64,000 nt of DNA, from assembly GCF_009184545.1 (NCBI RefSeq), contig NZ_QJOW01000005.1, positions 1 through 64,000 of the forward strand. Direction: 5' to 3'. Below, piece after piece: positions 30,001 to 38,000 of this stretch (position 1 is the stretch's first letter; the number at the start of each line of letters is the position of its first letter). The position numbers and the translations under genes are program-made. The notes under the pieces were generated by a model. That model was given only the letters and a program-made list of their open reading frames with translations, was not told the origin of the DNA and searched no databases. The DNA comes from Halosegnis rubeus (lineage in GTDB: Archaea > Halobacteriota > Halobacteria > Halobacteriales > Haloarculaceae).

Positions 30001-31689
30001 GGCGGCTTCAGCAACTCGGAGACGTTCGACGTGAGCACTGATACCGGGGGCGGCGACGGAACGGTCTCGATCTCCGGACGCAACCTGACGATCACTCCCA
30101 CAAGCGAGTTTACCTCAAGTACGGAGTATGCCGTCCAAATTGACGCGGGAACACTCACCGACACGGCCGCGTCGCCGAACGACTTCGGCGGCATCGGTGA
30201 CAATGCTACCGTGAACTTCACGACGACCGACTCGATGCCACCGACCGCAAGCGTCGGCCCGGATGCGACCGTCGGCGAGGGAGAATCGGTGAGTTTCGAC
30301 GGGACCGGCTCGACCGACAACGTCGGGATTGTCAGCCACGACTGGGACTTCGACGACGGTGACACGGCCATCGGCGCAACAACCACACACACGTTCGACA
30401 ACGCTGGTACCTATGAGGTGGAATTGACCGTCGCCGACGCCCTAAACAACGAGGCAACTGCTATCCGGACGATCACTGTCGAATCGACTGGCGGCGGTGG
30501 TGACGACAGTAGTGGTGGGAGTAGCGCTCCCGCCGACACTGATGACGGCCAGCCTTCCGCGGACGAGGACACCACCCACGTCGTCACCGGAACCCGCTCG
30601 GACGACGGCACAGCCTCGTTCAACGTGGCCGACTCCGGTGGGTATGGGTCCATCACGCTTGACCTCCGCGGGACCGCCACGGATGACTCTCAGTCTGCGG
30701 CCGGGAGTGACGGCAATGATGCGGACGATGGCGTGGATACGGACACAGTCGTGGTCGACCGCCTGTCGATCACCCCGACGGAGAGTGCTACCCGCGAGTT
30801 CGAACTGTCGGTGCGGACGTGGTCAGCCGACAGCATAGAACCCGGAAACGAGACCGACGACGCCGGGACAGTTGTGACGGCACCCGCCAACCAGGGGAGA
30901 GCAAACTATAGCAGCCGCACGGACACGCGAGCGTTTCTCAATATAACCGGGTCAGTACCCGTGGGCTACGTTGAGGTGACCCACACGAACCCAGACACAG
31001 ACATTGAGAACGTCACGTTCCGGTTCCGGATCCAGAAAGCCTACTTAGATGAGAGGGATGTCGCCCCGAGTGCTGTTGCGCTCTATCGCAACGAAACCGA
31101 CGGAATAGTCCGTCTTCCAACTGAAAATGTCGGTTCGAACGGCAGTTACTACGTCTTCGAGTCGGTATCACCGGGCCTCTCGCTGTTCGCTATCGGCTCC
31201 AGCGGCCCGACGTTCGTCATCGAGCGTGCCAGCGGCCCAGCGGACACGATTACCGTCCCCGAGCCGGTCACTGTCGACGCGACAGTCCGTAATCTCGGCA
31301 GGGCGGCTGGGGCCTACACTGCCGAGTTGCAATCTAACGGAACGGTCGTTGCCGCCAGAGAAGTCGAACTTGCCCCGAATTCGACGCGGACTGTGTCGCT
31401 CTCGTTCACGCCAGCGGATCCTGGCGAGTACACGCTCACGGTCGGCACAGTTGTAGCTGGGACGGTCTTGGTTCAGTCAGATGAGGCTCTGAACGCGTCG
31501 ACACCAGCCCCAACAGAGCAAGCGAACCCGCAACAGACCCCAGGGACCACAAGAGAATCGACCCAGCCAGCAGGTGACAACGAGGACACGGAATCGGCCA
31601 CCGACGCGAGTGGGCCCGGGTTCGGCGTCGCTGTGGCGTTCGGTGTACTCTTGATGGTGGTCATCGTCTTAGCTCGGCGGCAGTCGTAA
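24022..31689 (+). CDS. Giant GLUG-repeat surface protein with PGF-CTERM anchor
   Basis: A 2555-residue exported adhesin-like protein. A signal peptide covers about residues 1-42 (hydrophobic core ending TATAAAG). Residues about 180-1180 hold many GLUG-type units (GGLVG-x-N-x-G, S-YATG-V-G). After that come Ig-like or bacterial-type beta domains, a cadherin-like stretch, an SbsA-type Ig-like domain (TPADDATGVSETT, about 1955), a PKD domain (about 2070-2155), a PGF-pre-PGF region and a CARDB-like segment. The C-terminus has a Thr/Ser-rich stalk, then PGFGVAVAFGVLL and ARRQS, the PGF-CTERM signal cut by archaeosortase A and lipid-anchored. The start at 24022 is GTG. It probably mediates adhesion or surface contact. 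Confidence 0.85.
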   Translation: MVLAVVGITRTASRLAAVYLVTIVGLAMLATSGGFVGTATAAAGNTAPDCGTISYTTNSSGWHEVTNVSQLQCINQNHSDATSRSDALSKRYVQTRDIDATGTNNWNTRSSFTDTFSVFSAPKPVELSYAPIDSSSVTVTDTADGTSLSFNVVDADSGAIDLTEKPDGDVTVSYDTQSPRTLGFEPIGNRTDDFTGAFDGSSHTISNLFINRPGHDQIGLFGNVYGVTITNVGLTSVDITGNEDTGGVAGEVGESSSQVSHSFVTGDISADGSAGGVVGTVTRGTLEDSYANVTVTSPGNYVGGVVGFVNVGTVQRTYATGAVSGLNSGGVSGYISGSGTVQNSYWDKGTTDQGSVIGKDNGGTTSGLTGYGSTSDTTPAPEMQGSSASSNMGNLDFTSTWETVENGDADATGDGYPILQSANGQAQLEAQDAYAYAGGDGSTDNPYEIANWYHLNNTRENLDAEFILTAGLDSNTAGYDDVASSSANGGNGFDPIGDDSSRFTGTFNGTGHTISNLSIDRGWAFDVGLFGYVNGGTIENVGVENADITGKERVGGLVGKNFGTVSNSYATGTVYGDKEVGGLVGFNFGNTTASYATSDVSGTGNDVGGLVGSNVGNTSGSYATGNVSGTGIKNVGGLAGVSEGEITESNATGTISGNNLVGGLVGVNTGTVTESYATGNVSGTGDVVGGLVARNFGATVTKSYATGSVTGTKGVGGLVGINSGISSAKVSESYAAGSVTGTDDVGGLVGVNNRTVSDSYWDTARTNQSDGVGRDDGGTATNMVGLTTAEMTGDRAAGNMGPFDFSSTWQTTGDDGSVEGYGVFYPTLQNNTQQPAPSATLYAGGDGSASTPYEIANWYHLDNVRQNLGSEFVLTADLDSNTAGYDDVASSSANGGNGFDPIGDDSSRFTGTFNGTGRTISNLFIDRSVYVGLFGYVDGGRVENVGVVDADISVTIRWMGGLVGYNDQGTVSGSYATGHVSGGTNDGNHVGGLVGENNGGTVTESHAASSVGGLVWIGGLVGTNDGGLITESYATGDVSSGSGAGGLVGKNSGTVTESYATGDASGVITVVGGLAGQNSGTVNESYATGDVEAAAIVGGLVGRIKSGTVSGSYATGDVTGDNDRAGGFAGEKNGGTITDGYWDDEAATVTEGGSTVDNQGVSDGGGDVIALTTTEMQRFAPLANMDGFSFESPETWLVTSGYPALAWESVTELTVDTVEASDQTVAENKSGTINVTAKEGGVNAGEGVTIEVLDNDSLDGFATGDTTVTDANGKATFSFDEPDDGSYEPEFAWADDTTVSATPTVTIDTTAPTIDSARRVDDTTIDVDFSDGGAGIEKNSISSGDFSLDSGSISTIDTSGVTDGGTGTQTVTINLNSAVDSDTVTVSLQSDGIDDIARNTQTSGSADASNMDGVAPTFDSVSKTDDTTITATIADGANVDESSIARSDFSLSTGSISSISTTENGANTDVTLNLDSAVGVNTVDVSIAGSIADTSGNVLSSATKTVLSMDGVVPSISGSSLASDNGHVDVTFSEGVFQSDSSSALTAGDLTATVTQNGGTVSSASVSSLTKTDGSALAGGETTIRAQLSLTGTPADGVESVAIQPIDGSSVGDDDTNLMAGSDTTGSITLNDRTPPSLSDDSGGTDEETSGEIVADLTSNDNDQGALSVTKVKGNAANVGSPTAGDSGGLFTIASDGTVSFDPNGEFESESDADSSTTQITVIISDAAGNTNTQTVTARINGVNDPPAFDMASPSLSVSQDASATSIDEKLSVTDPDDEETVTWTVLSKPSHGSLSGLPASEPTGTDSVTPSGLTYEPDRDYAGSDSFDIQVSDPNGGTDTVTVSVITSQVNDAPTAISLTSTNVTQSSGTNAVVGRLSAADVDDSSHTFSLVSGGGDGDNAEFNVDSGDLRADDAGSLAEGDYDVRLEADDGSGGTYEKAVTISVTDDIAPTITSSTPADDATGVSETTDITITFSEDVVFGSGSVILREDDGGFSNSETFDVSTDTGGGDGTVSISGRNLTITPTSEFTSSTEYAVQIDAGTLTDTAASPNDFGGIGDNATVNFTTTDSMPPTASVGPDATVGEGESVSFDGTGSTDNVGIVSHDWDFDDGDTAIGATTTHTFDNAGTYEVELTVADALNNEATAIRTITVESTGGGGDDSSGGSSAPADTDDGQPSADEDTTHVVTGTRSDDGTASFNVADSGGYGSITLDLRGTATDDSQSAAGSDGNDADDGVDTDTVVVDRLSITPTESATREFELSVRTWSADSIEPGNETDDAGTVVTAPANQGRANYSSRTDTRAFLNITGSVPVGYVEVTHTNPDTDIENVTFRFRIQKAYLDERDVAPSAVALYRNETDGIVRLPTENVGSNGSYYVFESVSPGLSLFAIGSSGPTFVIERASGPADTITVPEPVTVDATVRNLGRAAGAYTAELQSNGTVVAAREVELAPNSTRTVSLSFTPADPGEYTLTVGTVVAGTVLVQSDEALNASTPAPTEQANPQQTPGTTRESTQPAGDNEDTESATDASGPGFGVAVAFGVLLMVVIVLARRQS
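25435..25584 (+). repeat. GLUG module repeat, copy A
   Basis: This 150-nt stretch in the surface-protein gene is nearly identical to 26652-26801, 1217 nt downstream, with about nine differences counted by eye. The protein text around DLDSNTAGYDDVASSSANGG is shared exactly, whereas other GLUG units have diverged strongly. It marks the start of one large GLUG module. Confidence 0.75.
26652..26801 (+). repeat. GLUG module repeat, copy B
   Basis: Second copy of the module start found at 25435-25584. It follows a YAGGDG-x-x-x-x-PYEIANWYHL lead-in that is also shared by both modules. Most differences are synonymous (third-position) changes, which suggests a fairly recent duplication or gene conversion under protein-level constraint. 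Confidence 0.75.
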
Positions 31690-31754
31690 CGCTGCCTCCC
31701 CGCTATGTCGCGAAGAAGACGCGTTTTTGAGCGAGTCGTGTTCTGCGTCTCGTA

Positions 31755-33431
31755 GTGACTGCAACTCGTGAGTCTCGCCGGAGTGTCTTCCGACAGATTG
31801 CCCGCCGACCACACGCTGATTGGCCAGTATACGATGCGACGCCGCTGTACGAGCAAAGCTCGCTCAACGGGCTGGAGTCAGATGTTCGGATGGTCTCACA
31901 AACCTGGTTCAAACACGACCGCCACGAGTCGGTCGAGAACTTCGTCTGCGCACTTCCGCTGGCGTATTTCGAATTCCACGCTCACGACCGCTACGCGGGG
32001 CCAACTCGCTACGAGATGGACACGCTCTTTCGTGTGTTCTTGCTGAAGGAACTCCACGGGTGGGAGCACGAAACAGCGCTGATCGAGTATCTCGAGTGTC
32101 GCCCGGCACTCCGCGAGCAGTTAGGCTTGGAGAGTCTACCGAACCAGTCGACGCTATGGCGCAGTTGGCACGAACGGTTCACTGCCGAGCTTCGTGGTAC
32201 AGTCGAGACAGCTGCGCGGACCATACTTGTTAAAGCCCAGAACGCAGATGTCGCCGTTCCGCGCGAACCAGAACGGCACCTCCCATCTCACGGTGACGAA
32301 GAGGACGAATCAGATCTGGACGAGCAAGCTGTCCTTGACGAAGCGGCAACGGTTACGGAGCACGTCAGTCACGTCGTCTTCCCGGCGTTCTCACTGGATC
32401 GAGGTGAAGGCTGTGAGATTCACGAGAACGCCTACTGGGACTTACAGACGTATCTCGGACTTCGCGAAAATCTGGCTGCCAACGAAGGCGCTCGCAGCTT
32501 CACCTACGAGTCGACTCGAAAGCGGACACCGTTGGGTCACGCCCATCGAGAACAGGTGCGTGACCTCTCCATCGCGGAGATCCGCGAGATGTACCGACAG
32601 GCCGTCAACAGGCTCCTGAGCGAAGTCGCGGAGACAGAGGAGTTCTTCCGAGCCGGGATCGTCGCCATCGATATCACCGAGGCCGATCCCTTCACCGGTG
32701 ACAGGACGGGCCACGAGGACGAAATAATCGGGACGAAAGAGAAGACTGACGAGTACGCCTATCAGTGGGCAACCGTCCAGTTAGTTGGCAATGCAGTGCC
32801 GATTGTGCTAGACGCACGGCCAGTTCGGAAAGGTGAGTCTCGCTTGGAAATCGTTGAGGACCTCTTGGATTCAGCCGAGGAGTTGGTTCACGTCGATAAC
32901 GTTCTGATGGACCGGGAGTTCGACAGCCAGCACGTCTTAGAGATGCTCAGCCAGCGTGGCCTGTCGTACGTCGTTCCCAAGCGGATGCAGACCAGCGAGA
33001 AAGCACAAGCAAAGCGGTTGTTCCAACGAGATCGGGATCGATACGAGACCGACCGGAAGCTCCACCTCGGCAAGAACGAGTGGCACGAGACGACGCTAAT
33101 CTACCGACGGAAAGAGGATTCCGAGCACGACGATCACCGGCAGTATTCGGTGTTCATGACGAATTGCGGGAGCGGACACCTCACGGAGTACGGCTACCGC
33201 TGGGAGATCGAGAGTGGGTACAGGTCGATCAAACGGTTCATGGCGGCGACGACGTCGAAGGACTTTGGACTTCGCTTCTTCTACTTCGTGTTTGCGTGTC
33301 TCCTGTACTCGATCTGGCGAGCTGTCGATTTGCTCGTGCAGGTAGAGTTGACCGGTGAATACCAGCATTCACCGATCGTGACGGCCGATAATACGCTGAC
33401 GCTGTTGAAGAAAGAGACCGGAATCGGGTAG
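31755..33431 (+). CDS. DDE transposase, IS4-like superfamily
   Basis: A 558-residue transposase. Acidic catalytic positions can be placed at the aspartate of IVAIDITEAD (about 306), the aspartate of NVLMDREFDS (about 386) and the glutamate of YRWEIESGYRSIKRF (about 483); the last matches the Y-x-x-x-E-x-x-Y-R-x-x-K style signature of IS4-like enzymes. A His-rich and acidic insertion follows the N-terminal region (about 170-240). The start at 31755 is GTG and lies only 65 nt after the surface protein. I could not find convincing terminal inverted repeats, so element ends are not given. The reading frame is intact. Confidence 0.75.
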   Translation: MTATRESRRSVFRQIARRPHADWPVYDATPLYEQSSLNGLESDVRMVSQTWFKHDRHESVENFVCALPLAYFEFHAHDRYAGPTRYEMDTLFRVFLLKELHGWEHETALIEYLECRPALREQLGLESLPNQSTLWRSWHERFTAELRGTVETAARTILVKAQNADVAVPREPERHLPSHGDEEDESDLDEQAVLDEAATVTEHVSHVVFPAFSLDRGEGCEIHENAYWDLQTYLGLRENLAANEGARSFTYESTRKRTPLGHAHREQVRDLSIAEIREMYRQAVNRLLSEVAETEEFFRAGIVAIDITEADPFTGDRTGHEDEIIGTKEKTDEYAYQWATVQLVGNAVPIVLDARPVRKGESRLEIVEDLLDSAEELVHVDNVLMDREFDSQHVLEMLSQRGLSYVVPKRMQTSEKAQAKRLFQRDRDRYETDRKLHLGKNEWHETTLIYRRKEDSEHDDHRQYSVFMTNCGSGHLTEYGYRWEIESGYRSIKRFMAATTSKDFGLRFFYFVFACLLYSIWRAVDLLVQVELTGEYQHSPIVTADNTLTLLKKETGIG

Positions 33432-33635
33432 GAAAGCCCTCAGTCTGGATTCGTGTGGCGTCTGAGTGGCAACACTGCCGGAAGTCGCCGAAATCCGGCC
33501 ATGATATTGGAAATTCAATAAGAACGATTGTTTGGAGAGCAATCTGAAGCGGTTTCCGCTCGTCGATTCGGTCGGACCACGCATCACAGGCCCGCTAAAC
33601 CCGCTGTAGTCTCAACTTCCCAGGCTCGGAATTTT

Positions 33636-33656
33636 GTATAGCGATATACGATATAC
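33636..33656. promoter_or_regulatory. TATA-like tandem and inverted repeat upstream of integrase unit
   Basis: An AT-rich patch in otherwise GC-rich sequence. GATATAC occurs twice in tandem (33643-33649, 33650-33656), and GTATA/TATAC form an inverted repeat around GCGA (33636-33649). It lies about 60-80 nt before the 57-codon ORF that leads into the integrase gene. It could be a promoter with an operator, or part of a recombination site. No direct repeat elsewhere in the window matches it. Confidence 0.35.
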
Positions 33657-33714
33657 ATTCTACTGTATTACGGATTTCCGGTACTAAGAGACTCTAGACC
33701 TCCGAATTCTCCCG

Positions 33715-33888
33715 ATGAGCCGAATACAACAAGTGGTCCTGATTATGCTCGTAATCACGACCACTTTGAAGTACCCCGCCGCCGTCGGTGAAGCACGAAT
33801 GCTGCAACCGCCTCACGACGGCGCTTCCCCCGGGGTAGAGGCACCGAGACCGGGCCCGCAGGACGGTGGAGGGCCGGTGAATGCCTGA
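33715..33888 (+). CDS. 57-residue small protein coupled to the integrase
   Basis: An ATG at 33715 opens a 57-codon frame whose stop overlaps the integrase start (ATGCCTGA, 8 nt shared), the classic geometry of translational coupling. The protein begins MSRIQQVVLIMLVITTTL, a hydrophobic stretch of one membrane-span length, followed by a Pro/Gly-rich tail. It might be a small membrane or regulatory peptide, or simply a leader ORF. I recognise no family. The frame on the other strand through this area is a shadow. Confidence 0.4.
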   Translation: MSRIQQVVLIMLVITTTLKYPAAVGEARMLQPPHDGASPGVEAPRPGPQDGGGPVNA

Positions 33889-35116
33889 CCGAGCGCTTTC
33901 GACGCCGCTCGACGACAGCTACGAGCGCTACCTCCAAGACAAGGGGAAAGGCCGCGGCGGCGACGGTGGGAACTATCGACGTAACGCTGCACGCGAGCTC
34001 GAACGGTTCGCCGAGTGGGCCGCCGGCGACCGCGGCGCCGACGACTGGACCGGGATCGTCCCCGACGACGTCGACCGGGAGCCGACCTTCGACGATCTCG
34101 ACGAACGCGTGTTCCGGGAGTATGCCCGGCATCTCGGTGGAGATCGGGGACTCAAGCAGAACACGGTACAAACCTATTACCGCTATATCTCTGCGTGGTG
34201 TGGCTGGTGCGTCAACGAGGGATATCTTGAGGCCCACTACGCGCAGCGAGCGAGTGCGATGGCGCCGCTGCCGGAGGACGACGGTCGCAAGCCCGGCGAC
34301 CAGCAGGCCTGGACGTCCGAACAGCGCCACGCCCTCACCCGTCACGTCGACGAACGGGCCCGCGACGCCGTCGAGGCGTACACGACACTCCCGGAGGATA
34401 CTGATCCCCTCGACAAGCAGCGAGCACGCTACGCGGCGTTGAAGGCGGCTCGTGACCGGGCGCTGGTGTTTGTCCTCGCGTACACCGCCGTCCGCGTTGG
34501 CGAACTCCTCCGCGATCCGAACGACCCGCGCCGGCGCGGCGTCCGCTGGGAGGACCTCTCCGTCGACGACGGGAGTATGGACGTCTACCGGAAGAAACAG
34601 CAATGGGATGCCGCGAGCCTTCCCGATCCGGTGATCTCGCCGTTGCGAAGCTATCGCCAGTTGATGGACCCACCAACGGAGCGCTGGCCGGTGTTTCCGA
34701 CGTTCGACCAACGGACGCTCGCAGGGCTCGTCCGGGAAAACCTCGCCGAACGAGGGGAACGCCCAGAAGCAATCATTGAACGCCGTGCGGAGTACGCTCG
34801 CGACCTGCTGCTGGCGCTCGATGTGGACATTCGGCCGCCGTCGATCACGACGGACGGCGCACGGTCGATTCTCCAACGACTCTCGGAGGCCGCGGAGATC
34901 GACATCGACCATCCGAAACACGATTATCTTGCTCCGCACGGTGGCCGTCGTGGCATGGGCGAGGTTCTGGTCCGGGCATTCGGATATACTGTGGCGGCCC
35001 GATATCTCGATAATTCTGAGGAGATGGTTCGTGAGCGGTACTCGCATATCGAGGCTGGTGAGTTAGGTGATGTCGCTACTGAGGCCCTTGAGGAGATCGA
35101 TAGTGTACCGCAGTAA
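33881..35116 (+). CDS. Tyrosine recombinase / phage-type integrase
   Basis: A 411-residue site-specific recombinase. Residues about 10-130 form a SAM-like DNA-binding N-terminal domain. The catalytic domain carries Arg205 in AYTAVRVGELL, the H-x-x-R box (His353, Arg356) in HGGRRGMGE, and the nucleophile Tyr387 in RERYSHIEA, so the R-H-R-Y set is visible. Such enzymes integrate or resolve plasmids and proviruses in haloarchaea. No tRNA gene or clear att duplication is visible nearby. Together with the transposase and parA it marks a mobile replicon or a junction between replicon segments. Confidence 0.85.
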   Translation: MPDRALSTPLDDSYERYLQDKGKGRGGDGGNYRRNAARELERFAEWAAGDRGADDWTGIVPDDVDREPTFDDLDERVFREYARHLGGDRGLKQNTVQTYYRYISAWCGWCVNEGYLEAHYAQRASAMAPLPEDDGRKPGDQQAWTSEQRHALTRHVDERARDAVEAYTTLPEDTDPLDKQRARYAALKAARDRALVFVLAYTAVRVGELLRDPNDPRRRGVRWEDLSVDDGSMDVYRKKQQWDAASLPDPVISPLRSYRQLMDPPTERWPVFPTFDQRTLAGLVRENLAERGERPEAIIERRAEYARDLLLALDVDIRPPSITTDGARSILQRLSEAAEIDIDHPKHDYLAPHGGRRGMGEVLVRAFGYTVAARYLDNSEEMVRERYSHIEAGELGDVATEALEEIDSVPQ

Positions 35117-35149
35117 CTTATTTCGAGTGAGAGGGGTAGACCGTCGCGT

Positions 35150-35803
35150 TCACACCGCGTCGACGGTGAACAGCGAGTCGTCGCTGAGGACGACCTGTAC
35201 CCGGCGGTGCCAGGCGTCAGCGAAAGCCTCTCGTTGCTGGTCAGTTGCCGATTCGTCGAGAATCCCTTGGAGGTTCCCGATTGCGGGTCCACCGTCAGGA
35301 ACGTCGCTGACGTGGTAGGTCACTTCGACGGTCTCGTCCGTGTCGGTTCGCCGGAACCGGAACGTCGGGTCCGCCGTGTCCGGGTCGAACGCGTCGAAGC
35401 GCAGGAGGTCGCGGCGGCCGCCATAGCCGCCGGCGAGCCCGCTGAATCCGTCATCGCCGGTCGCGCCAGTCACGTACGAGATGATGCGGCTCATCACGCC
35501 GTACGCGGCATCGTCCTGCGGGCCGGCCGTCTGGACCTCGATTTCGCTCCGGACTGGATAGTCGTCGGGATACAGGGCGTCGAGCCCGAGCTGGACGATC
35601 CGATAGGCACCCGAGGCTGTCGGACAGGAGTGTCCGGCTTCTTTCACCGCGTCCCGGTAGGTGACGACGAACGGCTCGCCCGGTTTGAGGACGCCGAGGG
35701 CCTCCGCGACGGGGTCGCGGATTTCGATCGGGTCGGCGTCGTAGTCGACCTGCCAATTGGTTCTCGTCTGGGTCGTGTCAGTCGCAGTCGAATTCGATGT
35801 CAT
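35150..35803 (-). CDS. FmdE-like protein
   Basis: This 217-residue protein resembles the FmdE family, named for a subunit-like protein of formylmethanofuran dehydrogenase but found widely without that enzyme. The segment GHSCPTASGAYRIVQLGLD matches the family's metal-binding G-H-x-C-P start of a helix, and DDYPVRSEIEVQT follows as the expected strand. No Zn-ribbon tail is evident. It is the last gene of an operon with the P1B-ATPase (28-nt gap) and the stand-alone HMA protein, so it may bind or hand over metal. Methanogenic function is unlikely in this context. Confidence 0.65.
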   Translation of the reverse strand: MTSNSTATDTTQTRTNWQVDYDADPIEIRDPVAEALGVLKPGEPFVVTYRDAVKEAGHSCPTASGAYRIVQLGLDALYPDDYPVRSEIEVQTAGPQDDAAYGVMSRIISYVTGATGDDGFSGLAGGYGGRRDLLRFDAFDPDTADPTFRFRRTDTDETVEVTYHVSDVPDGGPAIGNLQGILDESATDQQREAFADAWHRRVQVVLSDDSLFTVDAV

Positions 35804-35831
35804 GAGTTGTGGTTGTGATCGTGTCTCGTGG

Positions 35832-37751
35832 TCAGTAGCGGAGCAGTCGCATCCCGTTGAGGATGACGAGGAGGACGCTGGCCTCGTGGACCAGCATTCC
35901 CGACGCGAGGGTGACGTAGCTGGTGAGCACGCCCGCGAGGAGGACGGTCACGGTCAGCACCGCGAGCCCGACGTTCTCGAGGACGTTCCAGCGCGTCGCC
36001 TTGCTGAGTTTGACCGCGTACGGGATGCGTTCGAGGTCGTCGGCCATCAACGCCATGTCAGCCGTTTCGATAGCGGTGTCCGTTCCCGCAGCACCCATCG
36101 CGATGCCGACATCGGCAGTGGCCAGCGATGGCGCGTCGTTGATGCCGTCGCCGACCATCGCGACGACGTGGCCGTCGGCCTGGTAGCCCTCGATGACGGA
36201 CTGCTTGTCCTCGGGGAGGAGTTCGGCACGGTACTCGTCGATACCGACCTCCTCGGCAACGGCAGCGGCCGTCCGCTCGTTGTCGCCGGTGAGCATCACC
36301 GTCTCGATGCCAGCGTCTTGGAGCGCCGCGACGACCCCAGGAGCGGCCTCCCGGAGCTCGTCCCGCATCGCAATCGCGCCGATGATGTCCCCGTCCCGAA
36401 CGACGTGGACGACTGTCTCGCCGCGCCCCTCACGCTCGCGGACGTAGTCGGCGACCCGATCGGGGACATCGACGTCGCGGTCGTCCAGCAGCGCGCGGTT
36501 GCCGACGACGACTTCCTGGCCATCGGCATGGGCGATGACGCCCTTGCCGGCGACCACGTCGAAGTCGTCGGGATCGGGGACCGACCTGCGCCCCACGTCC
36601 GTATCGTCCGCTTGGGCGACCGTCGCTCCACCGTCCGTCGCAGCCGTCTGGCGTTCGCGGGCCATGTCGACGATGGCGTCCGCGAGGTGGTGTTCGCTCT
36701 TCTTCTCGGCGGTCGCTGCGAGCGAGAGGACGTCGGCGGCGGCGACGCCGAACCCCTCGATACCGGAGACGGTGGTCTCGCCCTTCGTGAGCGTCCCCGT
36801 CTTGTCGAAGGCGACGAGATCGATCTTGCCGGCGCGTTCGAGGTGTTCGCCGCCCTTCATCAGCACGCCCGACCGGGCGGCGTTACCGATGGCCGAGACG
36901 ATGCTGACCGGTGGCCCGATGACCAGCGCGCCCGGACAGCCGATGACCAGCAGCGTCAGCGACAGGATCGCGTTCTGCGTGACCGCGTACGCGCCGATAG
37001 CCAGGGCAATGACGGCCGGCGTGTAGTACTTCGCGAACCGGTCGATGAGACTCTCCGTGGGCGACTGAGCCTCCTGGGCCTCCTCGACGCGACGGATGAT
37101 CCGTTCGAGAGTCGTATCCGATCCCGCTCCCGTCGTCCGGATTTCTAGCGCGCCCTCCTGGTTGACCGTCCCGGCGTACACCTCGTCGCTGTCGGCCTTG
37201 TGGACGGGCGCGCTCTCGCCGGTGACCGGCGCCTGGTTGACTGCGCTCTCGCCGTCGACGACGGTTCCGTCGACCGGGATCTTCCCGCCCGGCTTTACGA
37301 CGACGACTTCGCCCTCTTCGACATCGCGGGCGGAGACCTTTTGGAGTGTCCCGTCGCGACGGACGGTCGCCGTGTCGGGCGTCATCTCCAGTAGCTCCTG
37401 AAGTGCCGTCCGGGTCTTCCGCATCGTCCGGCCTTCGAGGTAGCTGCCAAGGCTGAACAGGAAGACGACGGCGGCGGCTTCCCAGTACTCCCCGATGACG
37501 ATAGCACCGATGGCGGCCAGCGTCACCAGCGTCTTGATGCCGAGCGTCCGGTTGGTGACCTCGTGGTAAGCGGTCTTGGCGATGTCGTAGCCACCCACGA
37601 CCGTCGCGAGGACGAGGATGGCGGCGCTTGCCATCTCGAAACTCGTGAGGTAGCCGAGACTCCAGCCACCGCCGTACAGCAGGCCGCTTGTCGCCGTGAC
37701 GATGGCCTTCCGGTGGTTCCGGTAGTACTGCGTGATCGATTGTTTGTTCAT
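35832..37751 (-). CDS. Heavy-metal P1B-type ATPase with CPG motif
   Basis: A 639-residue metal-translocating P-type ATPase. The phosphorylation site DKTGTLTKGE is near residue 313, the TGES actuator motif is near 179, and GDGINDAPSL lies late in the P domain. The transmembrane metal-binding helix reads VIGCPGALVIGPP (Cys near 271): CPG rather than the CPC of copper and zinc pumps. The protein has no N-terminal HMA domain; a separate HMA protein is encoded 4 nt upstream. The substrate is therefore uncertain; Zn, Cd or another soft metal is plausible. It is co-transcribed with HMA and FmdE-like genes, with a winged-helix regulator divergent. Confidence 0.85.
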   Translation of the reverse strand: MNKQSITQYYRNHRKAIVTATSGLLYGGGWSLGYLTSFEMASAAILVLATVVGGYDIAKTAYHEVTNRTLGIKTLVTLAAIGAIVIGEYWEAAAVVFLFSLGSYLEGRTMRKTRTALQELLEMTPDTATVRRDGTLQKVSARDVEEGEVVVVKPGGKIPVDGTVVDGESAVNQAPVTGESAPVHKADSDEVYAGTVNQEGALEIRTTGAGSDTTLERIIRRVEEAQEAQSPTESLIDRFAKYYTPAVIALAIGAYAVTQNAILSLTLLVIGCPGALVIGPPVSIVSAIGNAARSGVLMKGGEHLERAGKIDLVAFDKTGTLTKGETTVSGIEGFGVAAADVLSLAATAEKKSEHHLADAIVDMARERQTAATDGGATVAQADDTDVGRRSVPDPDDFDVVAGKGVIAHADGQEVVVGNRALLDDRDVDVPDRVADYVREREGRGETVVHVVRDGDIIGAIAMRDELREAAPGVVAALQDAGIETVMLTGDNERTAAAVAEEVGIDEYRAELLPEDKQSVIEGYQADGHVVAMVGDGINDAPSLATADVGIAMGAAGTDTAIETADMALMADDLERIPYAVKLSKATRWNVLENVGLAVLTVTVLLAGVLTSYVTLASGMLVHEASVLLVILNGMRLLRY

Positions 37752-37755
37752 AGTG

Positions 37756-37971
37756 TTAGGCGGGCTGGGGAGTGTACCCCTGGTTTTCGATGGTCTCTGC
37801 GAAGGCGTCGGGGTCAGCGACGCTGTCGTCGTACTCGATCTCGACGCGGCCGGTCGCGTAGTGGACTTCGACGTGCTGGACGCCGTCGACGTTCGACAGG
37901 GCGCGTTCGACGGTACTCGCGCAGGTCGGGCAGTCGAAGTCGAGGACGCGGAATTGGGTTGTGTCGCTCAT
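37756..37971 (-). CDS. Stand-alone heavy-metal-associated (HMA) protein
   Basis: A 71-residue ferredoxin-fold metallochaperone. The metal loop is LDFDCPTCASTVERAL: Cys-Pro-Thr-Cys with Asp before it instead of the usual Met, which hints at a divalent rather than Cu(I) preference. The rest, including NVDGVQHVEVHYATGRVEIEY, follows the canonical beta-alpha-beta-beta-alpha-beta pattern. It stands 4 nt upstream of a P1B-ATPase that lacks its own HMA domain, so it probably delivers metal to that pump. Confidence 0.85.
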   Translation of the reverse strand: MSDTTQFRVLDFDCPTCASTVERALSNVDGVQHVEVHYATGRVEIEYDDSVADPDAFAETIENQGYTPQPA

Positions 37972-38000
37972 TACAGTTTGAGATAGTGCCCGTACCTCAA

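Noticed and set aside
31690-33600. Terminal inverted repeats of the transposase element
   Set aside because: I compared both flanks by eye and found no convincing pair, so ends are left undefined.
33755-35047. 430-codon minus-strand frame over the integrase
   Set aside because: The integrase on the plus strand has full catalytic residues; the antisense product is Arg-rich and unrecognisable.
35757-37148. 463-codon plus-strand frame over the P1B-ATPase
   Set aside because: Antisense shadow of a gene with all P-type ATPase motifs.
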